Source of the DNA: Tenrec ecaudatus
Taxonomy: Eukaryota > Chordata > Mammalia > Afrosoricida > Tenrecidae
Assembly: GCF_050624435.1 (NCBI RefSeq)
Contig: NC_134532.1
Span: 121,986,070-122,050,069 of the forward strand
Length of the DNA: 64,000 nucleotides
Reading direction: 5' to 3'
A program made the translations under genes and the position numbers. Numbering within the stretch: position 1 is the stretch's first letter; every line of letters begins with the position of its first letter. Shown one piece after another: positions 10,790 to 22,639 of the stretch. The notes under the pieces are model-generated. The model saw nothing but the letters and a program-made list of their open reading frames with translations. It made no database searches and was not told the DNA's origin.

Positions 10790-11620
10790 ACAAAATTTAC
10801 AAAAACAGAAAACAACAAATACTGGCAAGGGTTCAGAGAGACTGGAACATTAATACTCTGCTGGCAGAGCTTGAGAACGGTGCAGTCACACATGGAAATA
10901 GAAACAGCATGTCATTCAGCAATGCCACTATTTCCTAGAGAAATGGGAGCGATCACAGGAATAGATGTAGGCACCTTCACATTCATTGCAGCCCTGTCCA
11001 CAGTAGCAAGAAGATGGGAACGATCTAAATGGCCATCGATGCAAGAATGGATACACAGACCATGGTACATATGCACAAGGGAACGCTAGACAATGTTAAA
11101 TAATAATGATGTGTCTGTGAAACACCTTATAGCATAGCTGAACCCAGCAGACATGATACCGAGTGACATAAATCAATAACAGAAGGACAAAAATGATATG
11201 AAAGCATTATTCTAAAAAGTCAAGTAAAGGGTTTCACACAAAAGGAAGCACTCTGGCGGTTACCAGGAGCAGGAGAAGAAAGGAGGTCACTTATTAACTC
11301 GGGTGAAGGAAAAGGCAAGGCTAAGAAGGAGGTCAGCAAAAATGATGGAGGCAAGAGGGGCCCTGGGAGGAGTTCAGGCGTCAAAGGCAGCGGGGTAAAC
11401 ACTGTTTTACATAGAACCCTGCCCTGTGGTGATCTAGTTGTGGCTGTGTGGATAGACAGCCACATAGGGTGTATCCGTGAGGAAGGGACAGTGGGACCAC
11501 GCCCTGGAATACAGAAAGGCTTGGCAGAGGACACTTCTGAATGTGTATTTAGCGGTGCTGCAAATATTTCTGCGAATGGGGGTAAGCTCATGAAAACTCC
11601 TTAGATGTCAAGACACATTT
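10790..11620 (+). mobile_element. Old L1 LINE: ORF2 3' end and 3'UTR
   Basis: It follows the standard mammalian L1 ORF2 terminus: GGCAAGGGTTCAGAGAGACTG (the usual 'aggatgtggagaaactgg' block), a ...GCAGCCCTGTCCACAGTAGC block, ATGGCCATCGATGCAAGAATGG, and then ...GACAAAAATGATATGAAAGC. The later GGCGGTTACCAGGAGCAGGAG block is the L1 3'UTR 'ggttaccaggggctggg'. It is diverged and broken. Confidence 0.75.
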
Positions 11621-12240
11621 GAAGGAATAAGTAAGTCGGTGGACCTTAGAGCTGAAGACCATAGCGGGTTGCACGGGCACACCAAGTCAAATGCCAAAAC
11701 AGAGCCCACAAAGAAAGGTTCACATCCTCTTTTGGTGACGGATGACTAGTGCCTGAAGCAACTCTTGGACTCTTCCCTGTCAGAGCACAGAAGAGTGAGG
11801 GAAATAGAATTCACATGAAACAATCAATCCAGTGGACTAATGACCAGAGACCTCAGCCTGCAAAACATCTGAGTCCAGAAGAACTCAATCCAGTCCAGCT
11901 ACTACTACTAACTGCTCTGAAAGGCATTACATTAGAAAGTCCTCAGGAAAGTCTGGAACAAAACTCAAAATTATTTTTAAAAGCATATCTACTGCTAAGG
12001 AGAGACTGGTGGAAGTCCAGAGATATGTCCTTCAATCAACCTTCAGGCGTGGAGATGAATGCACCGCTTTGGCTCAGTTTTCAGCCAAGCAACAGCTATC
12101 GCTATAATATGAACAATAACACTAGGGAGATACACAGTCCTTTGCATAATCAACCATTTGACATCAAGAGAGCAGCATTTACCCTAGGTCACAGTTCAGA
12201 AGGGTCTGGAAAAGAGGAATGGAAATAGGAAATATAAGGA
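11620..12240. other. Unassigned stretch with a chance open frame
   Basis: An open frame of about 160 codons (11749-12228, +) shows no domain I recognise, no low-complexity bias and no splice context. The nucleotide sequence (CTCAGGAAAGTCTGGAACAAAACTC, TTTGGCTCAGTTTTCAGCC) has the look of a dispersed repeat, possibly an LTR, but I cannot name it. I do not call it a gene. Confidence 0.3.
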
Positions 12241-12850
12241 AGAAGTAGGATAAATGCTGTTATCGTAGGGATTACTATCAATGACATTAAGTAAAATGAA
12301 TGTGAATTGTTGAATGGAGAAATAAATTGATCTATAAACCTTCACCGATTCATAATAAAGATAATTTGTTGAAGCACACAATAAAACTGAAGTTGTAAAG
12401 TATATTATGACATTCTTATCTTATTAGTCAGGCATTGCTTCTAATAGAAAAATGCAGTTTGTTCAATTGATTTAATTTTCTAAAATCACTTTAGATGCAT
12501 CTTCACTTTTTAAAATAAAAAATAATCATATGTAATATTGACAAAATTCATCCTCATTGCTAATATTTTATCTTGGTGTGCTGCTTTCGAGTAGAAAGAT
12601 AATACTCATTTTAGTTATGTAATCTCCTTAATTCAATTCACTGTCCTCTTGCCTAACAGAAGAGGTTGCTTTGAACAGTGCCTCTCAGTGGAAAGTATCA
12701 ATGCCAAATCCAGATTGTCTAAATTCAACTTTCCTCTTCTTTCCTACTATTGTAGAATTGTGTCTTTTCCCCTTGCAATCTGTGTTGAGACACTGTAAAT
12801 GCTTGTACAAATTTCCTTCATGTTACTTGATTATATATATACACCGTAAC
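12240..12850. other. AT-rich stretch, nothing recognised
   Basis: No coding, RNA or repeat signature that I can support. Confidence 0.4.
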
Positions 12851-12854
12851 CCAA

Positions 12855-12932
12855 TTCAAAAAATCAAACTCGCTGTCATCAAGTTGATCCTGACTGTTAC
12901 AGTCCTATAGGACACAGTAGAAATGCCCTGTT
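12855..12932 (-). mobile_element. AfroSINE fragment
   Basis: Only the distal part remains: AACTCGCTGTCATCAAGTTG through GTCCTATAGGACACAGTAG. It is truncated at the boundary with the following L1. Confidence 0.7.
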
Positions 12933-12934
12933 GT

Positions 12935-14255
12935 GGGGACGGAGCATGATAGTGGGACAGGAGGAAAGTTAAAGGAAATAGAGGAAAGAGCTGGGAGGCA
13001 AAGGGCATTTATAGATAAAGACATGCACATATGCAAATATATTTATATATGAGAATGGGGAAATAGATGTATGTGCATATATTTATAGGTTTAGTATTAA
13101 GGTAGCAGAAGGACCTTGGTTTCCACTCAAGTACTCTCTCAATGCAAGAATATTTTCTTCTATTAAATCAGTATTCTATGATGCGCTCCTTCCAGACACA
13201 ATCGCTGAAGACAAAGCGGGTGAATAAGAAAGTATGGTGAAGAAAGCTGATGATGCCCAGCTAGCAAAAGATATAGTGTCTGGGGTCTTAAAGGCTTGAA
13301 GATAAACAAGCAGCCATCTAGCTCAGAAGCAAAGAAGCCCACAAGGAAGAAGCACACCAGCCGGTGCAATCATGTGGTGTCAAAGGGATCAGGTATCAGG
13401 CAATCATCCAAACAAAAAAATCTTACCATAGTGAATGGGGGTCTTTCTTCAAAGACCACCCCACCTACTGCAGTGAATTTCCCATTGGACTGTTAGGCAC
13501 AAGGTCAAAAGTTAGAACCTACCAGGCACAAGGTCAAAAGTTAGAACCTACCAGGTACCAGTCATCAGAAAACCCTGTACAATCACATCAATGTGAACAA
13601 GGTTGGGGTGGAGGCCCAAAGTCCACCTGTAGACAATTGGACATCCCCTCACAGAAGGGTCACAAGGAAGGGTTGAGCCAGACAGGGTGCAGTATAGCAC
13701 CAACGACACGTACAACATTCCTCTAGTACTTTAACTAGAGTTTAAAGAAGAACCTTGGCTAAATGCTAGGTTAATACTTATGCTCCCCACCCCCACTATC
13801 ATGACCCCAATTTTACCTTACAATTCCAGCTAGACCACAGCATGTACACTGGTACAGATCAGAGCTCTCAACGTAGGGAACCCAGGACAGATAACCCCCT
13901 CAGAAACAAAGGGAGTAGCGATAGCAAATGTGGGGGGAGAAAAGAGGAACCAATCACAATGATCAATATATGACCCCCCCACCCCACGGGTGACAAACAA
14001 CAGAAATGAGGGTAAAGGGAAACAGTGGTCAGTGTGAGATATGAAAATAATAACACTTTATAAATTATCAAGGGCTCATGAGAGAGGGAGGGCAGGGGAG
14101 GGAGGGGAAAATGAGGAGCTGATACCGAGGGGTCAAGTAGAAAATGTTTTTAAAACCATGATGACAACAAATATACAAGTGTGCTTGACAAAATGGATGA
14201 ATGGATTTGTATAAGAGCTTTAAGAACTTCCAATAAAATGATTACAAGAAAAAGA
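12935..14255 (+). mobile_element. 5'-truncated L1, 3'UTR to tail
   Basis: The 3'UTR is in sense and collinear with 15.9-17.3 and 22.6-24.4 kb. Landmarks are GACAGGAGGAAAGTTAAAGG, GGGGTCTTAAAGGCTTGAAG, AATTATCAAGGGCTCATGAG and the end CCAATAAAATGATTACAAGAAAAAG. It contains an exact 29-bp tandem duplication at 13,495-13,552 and a C-run near 13,975. Confidence 0.85.
13495..13552 (+). repeat. Two perfect tandem copies of a 29-bp unit
   Basis: The unit begins AGGCACAAGGTCAAAAGTTA and ends GAACCTACC. It is repeated once with no mismatch inside the L1 3'UTR copy. Confidence 0.95.
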
Positions 14256-14429
14256 AGAAGCACCTCCCAGCCACATCTCAAGAAAGAGAAGAGGCTCTCT
14301 GCTCCCAGGAGCTTTGCAGCCCAGAAAACCACAGGGACAGCTCTACTCTAGAAGGACACTGAGTCGGAATCCATTCATAGTGGTACGATGAGGGAGATGA
14401 GTTTTCTGATTTCCTCATCAATTAGTTTC

Positions 14430-15375
14430 CCCTTTATTTTTAACAGTTTCATTGGCATATAAGTCACATGTCATACAATTCAGTAGTTCAATCACACCAA
14501 AGAGTTATACAATCATCACCACAATTTTGGAAGATTTTCTTCATTCTTGTACTCATCATTATGAGCTCCCCATTCCTCCCGCACACTCCCCTCCCATATG
14601 TCCCAGGAACCATTTATCCAGTTACTGTCTCTGCAGATTTACCTACCCTGGATTTCATGTACCAAAAAACATTGACAAACAAACAAAAACCTAACAGAAT
14701 AACAAATTAAAACCTCAATTAAAAAGAAAGCAGGAAATATTAAAAATGAACAAATTTTGGGTCATAAGGGAGATCAATGATAGGGTGCTAGTTTTAACCT
14801 AACTGCATTTACAAAAATTCACTTTCCAGTACATTCTGAAAGGCCATTCACGTCCCTGGTCCATGGTCAGAGGGAACTGAATCCAGGTGTGGGCCCTGCA
14901 AATGGATTCTGGGTTTCCCCCTCTCATCCATTACCTTCTGCAAACCAGGTATTCACGATCTAAGCTCTGATTGCGCACCGTCCTTTAGATTTGGATTATA
15001 TTATTTACAACACTTGGATCACACAGGCTGGTGTACTTCTTCAAGCAAACATAGTTCACACTTAGATGGTCACTTGCTTTGAAACAAACCTCTTAGGCCC
15101 CGGATGCTATTCTGAGTGACCGCCGGGCACCATCTGAGTTTTGCACCACGTTTTGCTAGAGCACCTGTATTTTCAGTGATCTCTTCATGAGGGTGAGTAT
15201 TGAGTTGGGCCATGTCATAAGAACTAATTGTTATTAGATTGGGTTTAAAATCAAGTACAAACTCAAAATCTATTTATTCTTCTATGGTTTATATATGTCT
15301 CTGGTTCACCTTAGAGACATCATTGTCCTTTTATGCTACCAAACATTATCAATCAGTCTTCTGGAGCATCACTTC
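14430..15375 (-). mobile_element. Older L1-type 3' end, antisense, copy 2 of 3
   Basis: It is collinear with 2,985-4,410 and 29,325-30,530: CAGTTTCATTGGCATATAAG at the tail side, CACCGTCCTTTAGATTTGGA midway, GGGCCATGTCATAAGAACTAA near the far end. Confidence 0.6.
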
Positions 15376-15394
15376 CACTGTCATGAAATCAATG

Positions 15395-15545
15395 CTGACT
15401 TATATTGACCCAAGGGCTCAAGTAGAAAGAAAACGTTTTTGGAAATGATGATGGCAACATGTGTACAAATGTGCTTGACACAATGGGTGTATGTGTGGAT
15501 TATGATAAAAGCTGTAAGAGCCAATAAAATGATTTTTTTAAAGAA
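15395..15545 (+). mobile_element. 5'-truncated L1, short 3' tail
   Basis: From CAAGGGCTCAAGTAGAAAG to AGCCAATAAAATGATTTTTTTA: only the last ~150 bp of the L1 3'UTR. Confidence 0.8.
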
Positions 15546-15879
15546 CAAAGAAATAAATGGGTCTTTTCAAAAGCCTTTTCACATTGATTGTTTTGTGCAT
15601 ATAGCAGAGCGCACTAGTTCTGGAAGGCTATTTACTATAACAAGCAAGCACCAATATTACAGGGGTTTTAACGCAATATGCTTATTGGTATCCCTGGGTG
15701 GCAGATGGCCTCCCATGTGATCAGTCCTAAGGTTCTGTCTTCCTCTATCACAATAGAGTGATAAGTATACAATTCTCAAATACAAAAGAGAATGTCAAAG
15801 GCACATTTACTTTTTGAAAGCTTGGATGCACAAATGGCACGTGTCAATTCCATGCACCTTGAAGAGAGCCCTTCACACG

Positions 15880-17295
15880 GTCACGCCACACTGCCAGGGG
15901 GCAGGAATTGTGGTAGACTGCTCTTGGGACAAGAGGAAAGTAAAAGGAAATAGAGGAAAGAACTAGGTGACCAAGGGTATTTATAGAGGTCCAAAGACTG
16001 GAATGTACATATGTAAATATATTTATATGAGTGTGGGGAAACAGATCTATATGCATATATTTAGAGGTTTAGTATTAAGGCGGCATATGGACATTGGGCC
16101 TCCACTCAAGCACTTACTCAATGCAAGAACACTTTGTTCAAATAAATTGGCATTTCATGATGCACACCTTCCTGACATGATTGCTGAAGAAAAATGTGTG
16201 CATAAGCAAATGTGGTGAAGAAAGCTGACAGTGCCCGGCTACCAAAAGATATAGCGTCTGGAGTCTTAAAGGCTTTCAGATAAACAAAAGGCCATCTAGC
16301 TGAGAAGCATCAAAGCCCACATGGAAGAAGCAAACGAGCCTGTCTGACCACAAGGTGCAGAAGGGACCAGTTATCAGACATCAAAGAGCTAAAAACCATA
16401 TCGGTGGTTGCCTACCTCCCGGATACGATCAATGAAGCCAAACGTGTTCATAAGCAAATGTGGTGAAGAAAGTAGATGGTGCCCAGCTATCAAAAGATAT
16501 AGCATCGGGGGTCTTAAAGGCTCGAAGATAAACAAGTGGCCATCTAGTTCAGAAGCAACAAAGCCCACACGGAAGATACATACCAGCCTGTGTGACCACG
16601 AGCTGTCGAAGGGATCAGGTATTAAGCATCAAGGAACATAAAACCATATCATTGAAAAGGTGGGTGAGTGCAGAGTGGAGACTCAAAGCCCAAAGTTAGC
16701 CAACCAGACACTCCTTGCTGAGGGACTGTGGGGAGGAGATGAACCAGGCAGGGTGCAGGGTAGCAACGATGAAACATATAACTTTTCTCTAGTTCTTAAA
16801 TGCTTCCTCCCCCCACTATCATGATCCCAATACTACCTTGCAAATCTAGCTAGACCAGAGGATGTACATTGGTACAGACAGCAACTGGAAACACAGGGAA
16901 TCCAGGACAGATGACTCCTCCAGAACCAGTGATGAGAGCGGCGATGCCTGGAGAGTGGAGAGAATGGGGTATAAAGGGGGAATTGGTTACAGGAATCTAC
17001 ACATAGCCTCATTCCTGGGGAAGGGACAGCAGAGAAGAGGGCGGGGGGAAACGTCAGACAGTGAAATATATTACAAAATAATAATAATAATATAAGAATG
17101 ATGAAGGGTTTACAAGGTAGGGTGAGTGGGGAGAGAGGGGGAAAATGAGCAGCAGATATTAAGGGCTCAAGTAGAAGGCAAATGTTTTGAGAATGATGAT
17201 GGCAACAAATGTACACATGTGCTTGACACAATGGATGTATGTATGGATTGTGATAAGAATTGTACAAGCCCCCAATAAAATGATTAAAAAAAGAA
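15880..17295 (+). mobile_element. 5'-truncated L1 3'UTR with internal tandem duplication
   Basis: The sense L1 3'UTR starts near GACAAGAGGAAAGTAAAAGG and ends CCCCAATAAAATGATTAAAAAAAG. Unlike the copies at 12.9 and 22.6 kb, it contains a 248-bp segment twice (about 16,155-16,650). Confidence 0.85.
16155..16650 (+). repeat. Diverged 248-bp tandem duplication in L1 3'UTR
   Basis: The stretch CATAAGCAAATGTGGTGAAG occurs at 16201 and again at 16449. The following blocks are repeated in the same order: AAAAGATATAGC, GTCTTAAAGGCT, GGCCATCTAG, AGCCCACA, ACCATATC. The two halves have diverged by substitutions and small indels. Confidence 0.85.
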
Positions 17296-17704
17296 AGGAC
17301 TTCAGTGAACACCAAGCCATTCAGGCCTCTAGCCGGACTGGTTACTTTACATTCTTCAGCATATTTATCCTCCATTTAAATATCCTGAAGGGAAGAAATG
17401 CTTTGTCTTCTTCCAAAATGGCCTTTGGAAGTGTGTGGGTCAAATGGAGTGAGAGTTAATGACAGTTCCATCTTATAAATATTTATATTTTTATTTTGGT
17501 TACTAACCTAGGCAAAATTTCAGCACCTGGGAGTGGTTTGAGGAGACTTTGACCACCTTGAAAGTATGCAAGCTAAAAATGTGCTTATTTTATAAAGGTT
17601 GGTTCAAGTCATGTCGCCCAGATCCTGAGGCCTATCAGACTGCCATAGCCAAGCAAGAATAAAACCTCACTATTTCAGAGCCCATCCATCCTAGAACGTC
17701 AGAT

Positions 17705-17925
17705 GTTGATAATTTATAAATTATCAAGGGCTCATGAGGGAGGGCGGAGCGGGGAGGGAGGGGAAAAAAGGAGGACCTGATGCAAAGGGCTTAAGTGCAG
17801 AGCAAATGCTTTGAGAATGATGAGGGCAATGAATATACAGATGTGCTTTACACAATTGATATATGTATGGTTTGTGATAAGAGTTGTATGAACTCCTAAT
17901 AAAACATTTAAAAAAAGAAAAGTAA
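17705..17925 (+). mobile_element. 5'-truncated L1, short 3' tail
   Basis: From GATAATTTATAAATTATCAAG to CTCCTAATAAAACATTTAAAAAAAG. It shares diagnostic changes with 39,545-39,800: GGCTTAAGTG, GAGGGCAATGAAT, CTAATAAAAC. Confidence 0.8.
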
Positions 17926-17929
17926 ACTA

Positions 17930-19110
17930 TAGTTTGAACTATCAACAAAGAAACTTTATAAAACTAATTTAATAAAGGACTCCAAGTGTAAACATTTTCA
18001 AACATATACATAAAATTCTTGAGTTTTTCTACATTTGCTAGTAATTAATGTTATTACAAATCCCTTCTTCCTATCAAAAGCAAATCTATTAGCATTTGTT
18101 CTTGGCAACACCTGTTAGCAGTCAATTGGCATTCTCTTTTTTTCTTCTCTATATATGTAAAATAACTAAAATTTTGCTATAAATTTATATTTATACATCT
18201 AATAAATTCATCTTATGAATTAAAAACTTTTAATTCATAATATTCATTATGCACAGTCATATACACGTTAGTAAGGGTTTGATGTATTATAGGAATCGAT
18301 GATGAGAAACAAATACTTCTAAGACCGTGTAAGTATACTTTGATTTTTCAGACTCTCTGTCTTACTACAAATTCTGCACAATTCTCAAATTGCCAGCTCA
18401 ATTTGGATAAAGAGCCACCCAGGCCATTTATCACAATTTCATCACAATATATGGAAATGTGCATGTTATCTCTCTTAGTTTTTTATTTCCTGTTCCAGAA
18501 TGAAATCATTTTACTCATCTTAATACTCAAAAATGGAACAAATAACTTTCCCCAAATTGAGCTGAACGTTTTTATTTTATTTATCTATTAGTGAAGGAAA
18601 ATATTCTCAGACTATCTCATGATGAAATTTTGAGTAGTGAAAAAAGTTTATTGAAACAATAACTATTGGATCATCAGGACACAAGAAGACAATAAAAGCA
18701 ATTTTCAATGGTAAGGAATAGCATCAATGTCTTCTGTATTGTTCAATTACTGATTCATATATTTTGTTTAAGACAGAAAGACCATCGGTATATATGGGCA
18801 TAGGGGTTCATTCAATCCTCTCTTAAATGAACTTTTTTCTTTAGAAGGATGAGAATATAAAAATGGCATGGGGACAGCACCTGCCTTCCGACTTCAGAAT
18901 GGGAAAGGAGGCTCAAGCTCAGCATGAGCACACGACAAATTCTTCCCAGATGTAAGTCGCACATGTTTCCATGCCCAATCTTCTTTACCAGTGCTGACAC
19001 CAATCTCCCTTTCACGGTGTTATCTATTTGTCTGCAAGGTTTGGTAACTCATTATAATGGTAGCACAAAATTCACAGACCACACTGACTATTATGGGGTC
19101 TGTTAAGAAG
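17930..19110. other. AT-rich intergenic stretch, nothing recognised
   Basis: No gene or named repeat is seen. Short open frames here have no recognisable features. Confidence 0.4.
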
Positions 19111-19114
19111 GCGA

Positions 19115-19325
19115 GTACCGGAAGCCCTGGCATAGTGGGTTGTGTGTTGGATGCTAACTAAAGGCTCAGCGGTTTGAAGCCACCAGGAGCTCTGAGGGAG
19201 AAACACTAGGCTACCTACTTCTGTAAAGAGCTACAGTCTCAGAAACCCACAAGGGAAGTTCTTCTCTGCCCTATAGGATCTTTAGGAATCAGAAGCAACT
19301 CAATGGCAGTGAATTTGAGTTTGAG
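19115..19325 (+). mobile_element. AfroSINE, full length
   Basis: The head GAAGCCCTGGCATAGTGGG gives the A box. CAGCGGTTTGAAGCCACCAG gives the B box. The body AGAGCTACAGTCTCAGAAACCC follows, and the RTE-like end AATCAGAAGCAACTCAATGG closes it. Confidence 0.85.
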
Positions 19326-19692
19326 GGAAGTCATGATTACAATATAGGATCAGGAATATTTAACATATAGTTCTTCAGACAAGACCACTGCTTATAAGCC
19401 TTCACCTCTCAGAAACCTGACTCCTTAATCTCTGCCCTGCTCTGGTAATATTAAAAAGCTCTTTTGGCTCTACTGACAAGTGGCCCAAAGGTACGCCACT
19501 CCACCAAAAACCTTACCCTGAAGGCACCTAGCTCTCTCTACCTAGTTCCACAGATAAATGCCTAGGAGGGACCCGATGTAACAGCAAGCTTCTTGCCTAA
19601 AGGCACACAGCTTTCTTGCTTGTAGGATGGGAAGCCTATCCCTCTAGCTCATGCTCCTGATTCTATTGCCTCTGCTACCACCACTGCTCTGG

Positions 19693-19800
19693 TTCTTGTT
19701 GTTGTCGTTGTTACATGCCATGGAGTTGGTTCTGACTTAAGTGAAACCCAAACACAACAGAACAAAATACTGCCTAGCACTGTGCTATTTCCATAAAATG
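19693..19800 (-). mobile_element. RTE LINE 3' terminal fragment
   Basis: The antisense tail TTGTTGTCGTTGTTACATGCC is followed by GTTGGTTCTGACTTAAGTG and CACAACAGAACAAAATACTGCC. Confidence 0.7.
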
Positions 19801-19997
19801 CCATTTTTAGGATTTGGGGTACAAATACTTAGTGTGTTTCTTCCGTTATTTATTGATACTTCCTGAATCATTCAATATTTTGCCCATAGAATCTTTCATT
19901 ATTGGAACTTGACCTTGAACCCTTTCCCAATTCTTTCAGCTTGAGATATACTGAGCATGTTATTCCTTCATGGCTTGCTATTTTGCTTTGTCTTCCG

Positions 19998-20545
19998 GTG
20001 TTACTCGGGTAGATTAGAGAAACAAATCCAGGGAGACTCATGTGTATAAGAAAGCTCTATAAAATAAACAAATAAATAAATAAAGCTCTATATAAAAGAG
20101 CAATTGCATATTGAGAAAACATCCCAGCCCAGACCAAGTCCATAAGTCTGATATTGGCCCATATGTCTGAAACTAGTCTATAAATTCCTCTTCAGACTTG
20201 CACACAACACTTGCAATGACAACACTTGCAATGACACTGAATGCAAGAAGATCACAGGCCAGTGGGTGGAAAGTCTTGTGGATTCAGTGGTGGTGGAAGC
20301 ATCTCAGTGCTGGAATGGGTCATCACATGGATACGCCAACTCCAGGACTCTGGCTCCATCAGTAAGCTCCATGTGGCTTCTCAACAGGAAAGTGTCACAG
20401 AGAGTATACCAGGCCTTTATTGAGTTATTTATATCCTTCATGCCTCCAAATGAGGTCATGAAGTTGGACCTGATTTAGAGGCTGGCTAGATTCCACCCCA
20501 TTCGCAAGTTGACAGGAAATGATGTAACTGCCACGCTTCCCCAGC
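19998..20545 (-). mobile_element. Solo LTR (ERVL-like), antisense
   Basis: It is homologous to the LTRs at 21,959-22,510 (same strand) and 43,584-44,118 (opposite strand). Shared blocks are AGATTAGAGAAACAAATCC, GCAAGAAGATCACAGGCCAG and TGGGTGGAAAGTCTTGTGGA. The sense start is inferred as TGGCAGTTACATCATTTCC. No internal retroviral sequence is attached. A short AAATA repeat expansion lies at about 20,066-20,084. Confidence 0.7.
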
Positions 20546-20699
20546 TGCCCGTTGAAATTTTCTATTCAGTCCTTTGACTTCATCGTTCCTTCCATTTGCG
20601 CTATTTATGCTCAAGAGAAAGTTTCAGAGTTTCTTCTGACCGAGACTTTGATCTTTCCTGAGGTTCCCTCAGAGAATGAGAGGTGAGTTGTCATTGTGG

Positions 20700-20935
20700 G
20701 AAAAATCCTCAGCTAGCTTTCCGGTCTTTATTTTCCTCACCAATGCAGGTTTTCATTGTTTTAAAATTTCTTCACTATAAGCCCTTGTGATTGTCTTGTC
20801 TGTTTTGAGAAAATCTATCAATATTACTCCTTTGAAGTTCCTCCAAAACAGTTGCCAACCACCTTATACCCCAGGGAGATGATTGACAATATTTCGCCTT
20901 TTTGTTTCTGTGGGAGTTTTTTTCCTGCTTTTACT
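20700..20935 (-). mobile_element. mariner-type transposase relic
   Basis: It is homologous to 62,945-63,235, sharing CCTCACCAATGCAGGTTTT, GAAAATCTATCA and CCTTTGAAGTTCC in the same order. The longer relative reads on the - strand as a degraded mariner transposase region. No intact frame remains. Confidence 0.5.
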
Positions 20936-21285
20936 TTGGTTGTTTGTTCATTTGTTTGCTGGTTGGTTTGTTGCTCTTGTTGGTGTAGTTAGGCTTATGG
21001 GGTTTTCATTTTGTCATAATATAACCATATAACCACCAAAGTAAACTTTAGTCGTGCATATCCCATGGAGAAGCAGATGGGACTGTGGGCTCTACTACAC
21101 TCATGCAAAGCTGTAGAAAGAGATGAAAGACTTGAATGAATGCTTCCTTATTCTGTTATTAATCTTTTAAAATGAAAAGAAACTGTTTTCACATCTACCT
21201 CAAATACGAGTAAGTTGAAATGGCACTCTGTGAAAGTCCATTTAAAAACCCTTAAAGTAATCTTAACTATAAATAATCTTTTAGA
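20935..21285. other. Nothing recognised
   Basis: A TTTGTTTG-rich stretch, then unassigned sequence. Confidence 0.4.
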
Positions 21286-21287
21286 CA

Positions 21288-21482
21288 CAAGACAAGTCAG
21301 TTGCCCTTGCATTGATTCTGATTCCTGGTGGCACCATATATTTCAAGATAGAACAATGTTGTCATATGGGGTCTTTGATGGCTGTCAGCATTTGGAAGTA
21401 GCTCACCAGGGGTGTCTGGATTCAAACTGTCATCCTTGCAGTTACTAGCTGATCTCTTAACCATTTGTGTCACCTAGGGACG
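21288..21482 (-). mobile_element. Diverged AfroSINE
   Basis: It contains TGCATTGATTCTGATTCCTGG, GTAGCTCACCAGGGGTG, ATTCAAACTGTCATCCTTGC and TTAACCATTTGTGTCACCTAG in AfroSINE antisense order. Confidence 0.65.
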
Positions 21483-21484
21483 CC

Positions 21485-21955
21485 AAAGAATAATTAGGAA
21501 GTATTTCTAGATCAGTTGATTTTCTGTATCAGAATATTTCCAATATTTTAAGTTTGCTGATTCATTAATAATTATCTGATAATCATATATCTACTGTGAT
21601 CAAATGCCCTTCTTTTTCACTCTTTATTGTCATACTTCCCAATAATCATTTATATCAACAATAATAAGCAGAAGAAATCTGTATAAACAAAGTAGAATCA
21701 GGTACTAAACTTAATTCTTAAAGTAGTCAAGTCCAGTCTTTATTTAGCTTATCTTAATCCTTAACTAAACTACTCTATTGATAGAAAATATGGGATTAGG
21801 CCTCTGAGAGCATCAAATCAGATTCAGGCTTTCTGTCAGCCATTTTGACCTTCTGTCAGCCATTCAAGAAGCACTACCATGAGGCAGAAGTCAAACAAAC
21901 ATCCACTCTCCATCTTTATGATTTGTTTCTCTAGTACCCTACTCCCAAGGTACCA
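21485..21955. other. Nothing recognised
   Basis: AT-rich. A short direct repeat (TTCTGTCAGCCATT, twice near 21,830-21,865) is the only structure seen. Confidence 0.4.
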
Positions 21956-21958
21956 TAA

Positions 21959-22510
21959 TGTGCTAGTCTGGGTAAAACTAGAGAAACAAATTCAGAGATG
22001 CTCATATGTGTATAAGAAAGAACTTTATATACAAGAGCAATTGAATATTGAGAAACCACCCCAGCCAAGTCCACATCAAGTCCATAAATCCAATATTAGC
22101 CCATATGCCTGATACCAATGTATAAAATCCTCTTCAGACTCATGAAACACATGCAATAACACTGAATGCAAGAAGATCACAGGCCAGTGGGTGGGAAGTC
22201 TTGTGGATCCAGTGGCATTATAAATATCGCAGTCTGTCAGGGGTCTCCATGTGGCTGCTTCTGCTCAGGACACTTGCATAGTCCATGTGTCTTGTCACTA
22301 GAGAGTCTCTTAGGGAGTGATTCTAAAGGCAAGTGGACTTACAAGTGTCTCTCTCACTGCCAAGGAAGAAGTACAAGAATTCCCAGAATCCTCAGGGGAA
22401 AGCCATGCCCACAAATAGGTCTCATTGGTTATACAATGATTGGCAGACTAGACTCCACCCCTTCACAGATAATCCTCTCAAACTGACAACATATTATATG
22501 AGTACCACAG
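21959..22510 (-). mobile_element. Solo LTR (ERVL-like), antisense
   Basis: It is bounded by TGTGCTAGTCTGGGTAAAAC at the left and GAGTACCACA at the right, compatible with TG...CA ends. Its sequence is collinear with the LTR at 43,584-44,118 in reverse. No convincing 5-bp target duplication was found. Confidence 0.7.
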
Positions 22511-22639
22511 CCTGATCCCTGACAATATTACATCCCAATAAACACATCTACTAAAACTGGGAAAACCACATGAAACTGTTATAGTATCTAGCAAGACATT
22601 TCTCAGAAAAGTCCATATGTATATTGATTTCTCTATCAG

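Noticed and set aside
11749-12228. A 159-codon open frame
   Set aside because: No recognisable domain, homologue or splice context, and it lies directly after an L1 end; chance or repeat-derived is likelier.
19115-19190. tRNA-like A and B boxes suggesting a tRNA gene
   Set aside because: They belong to the head of an AfroSINE; no cloverleaf can be folded and the SINE body follows.
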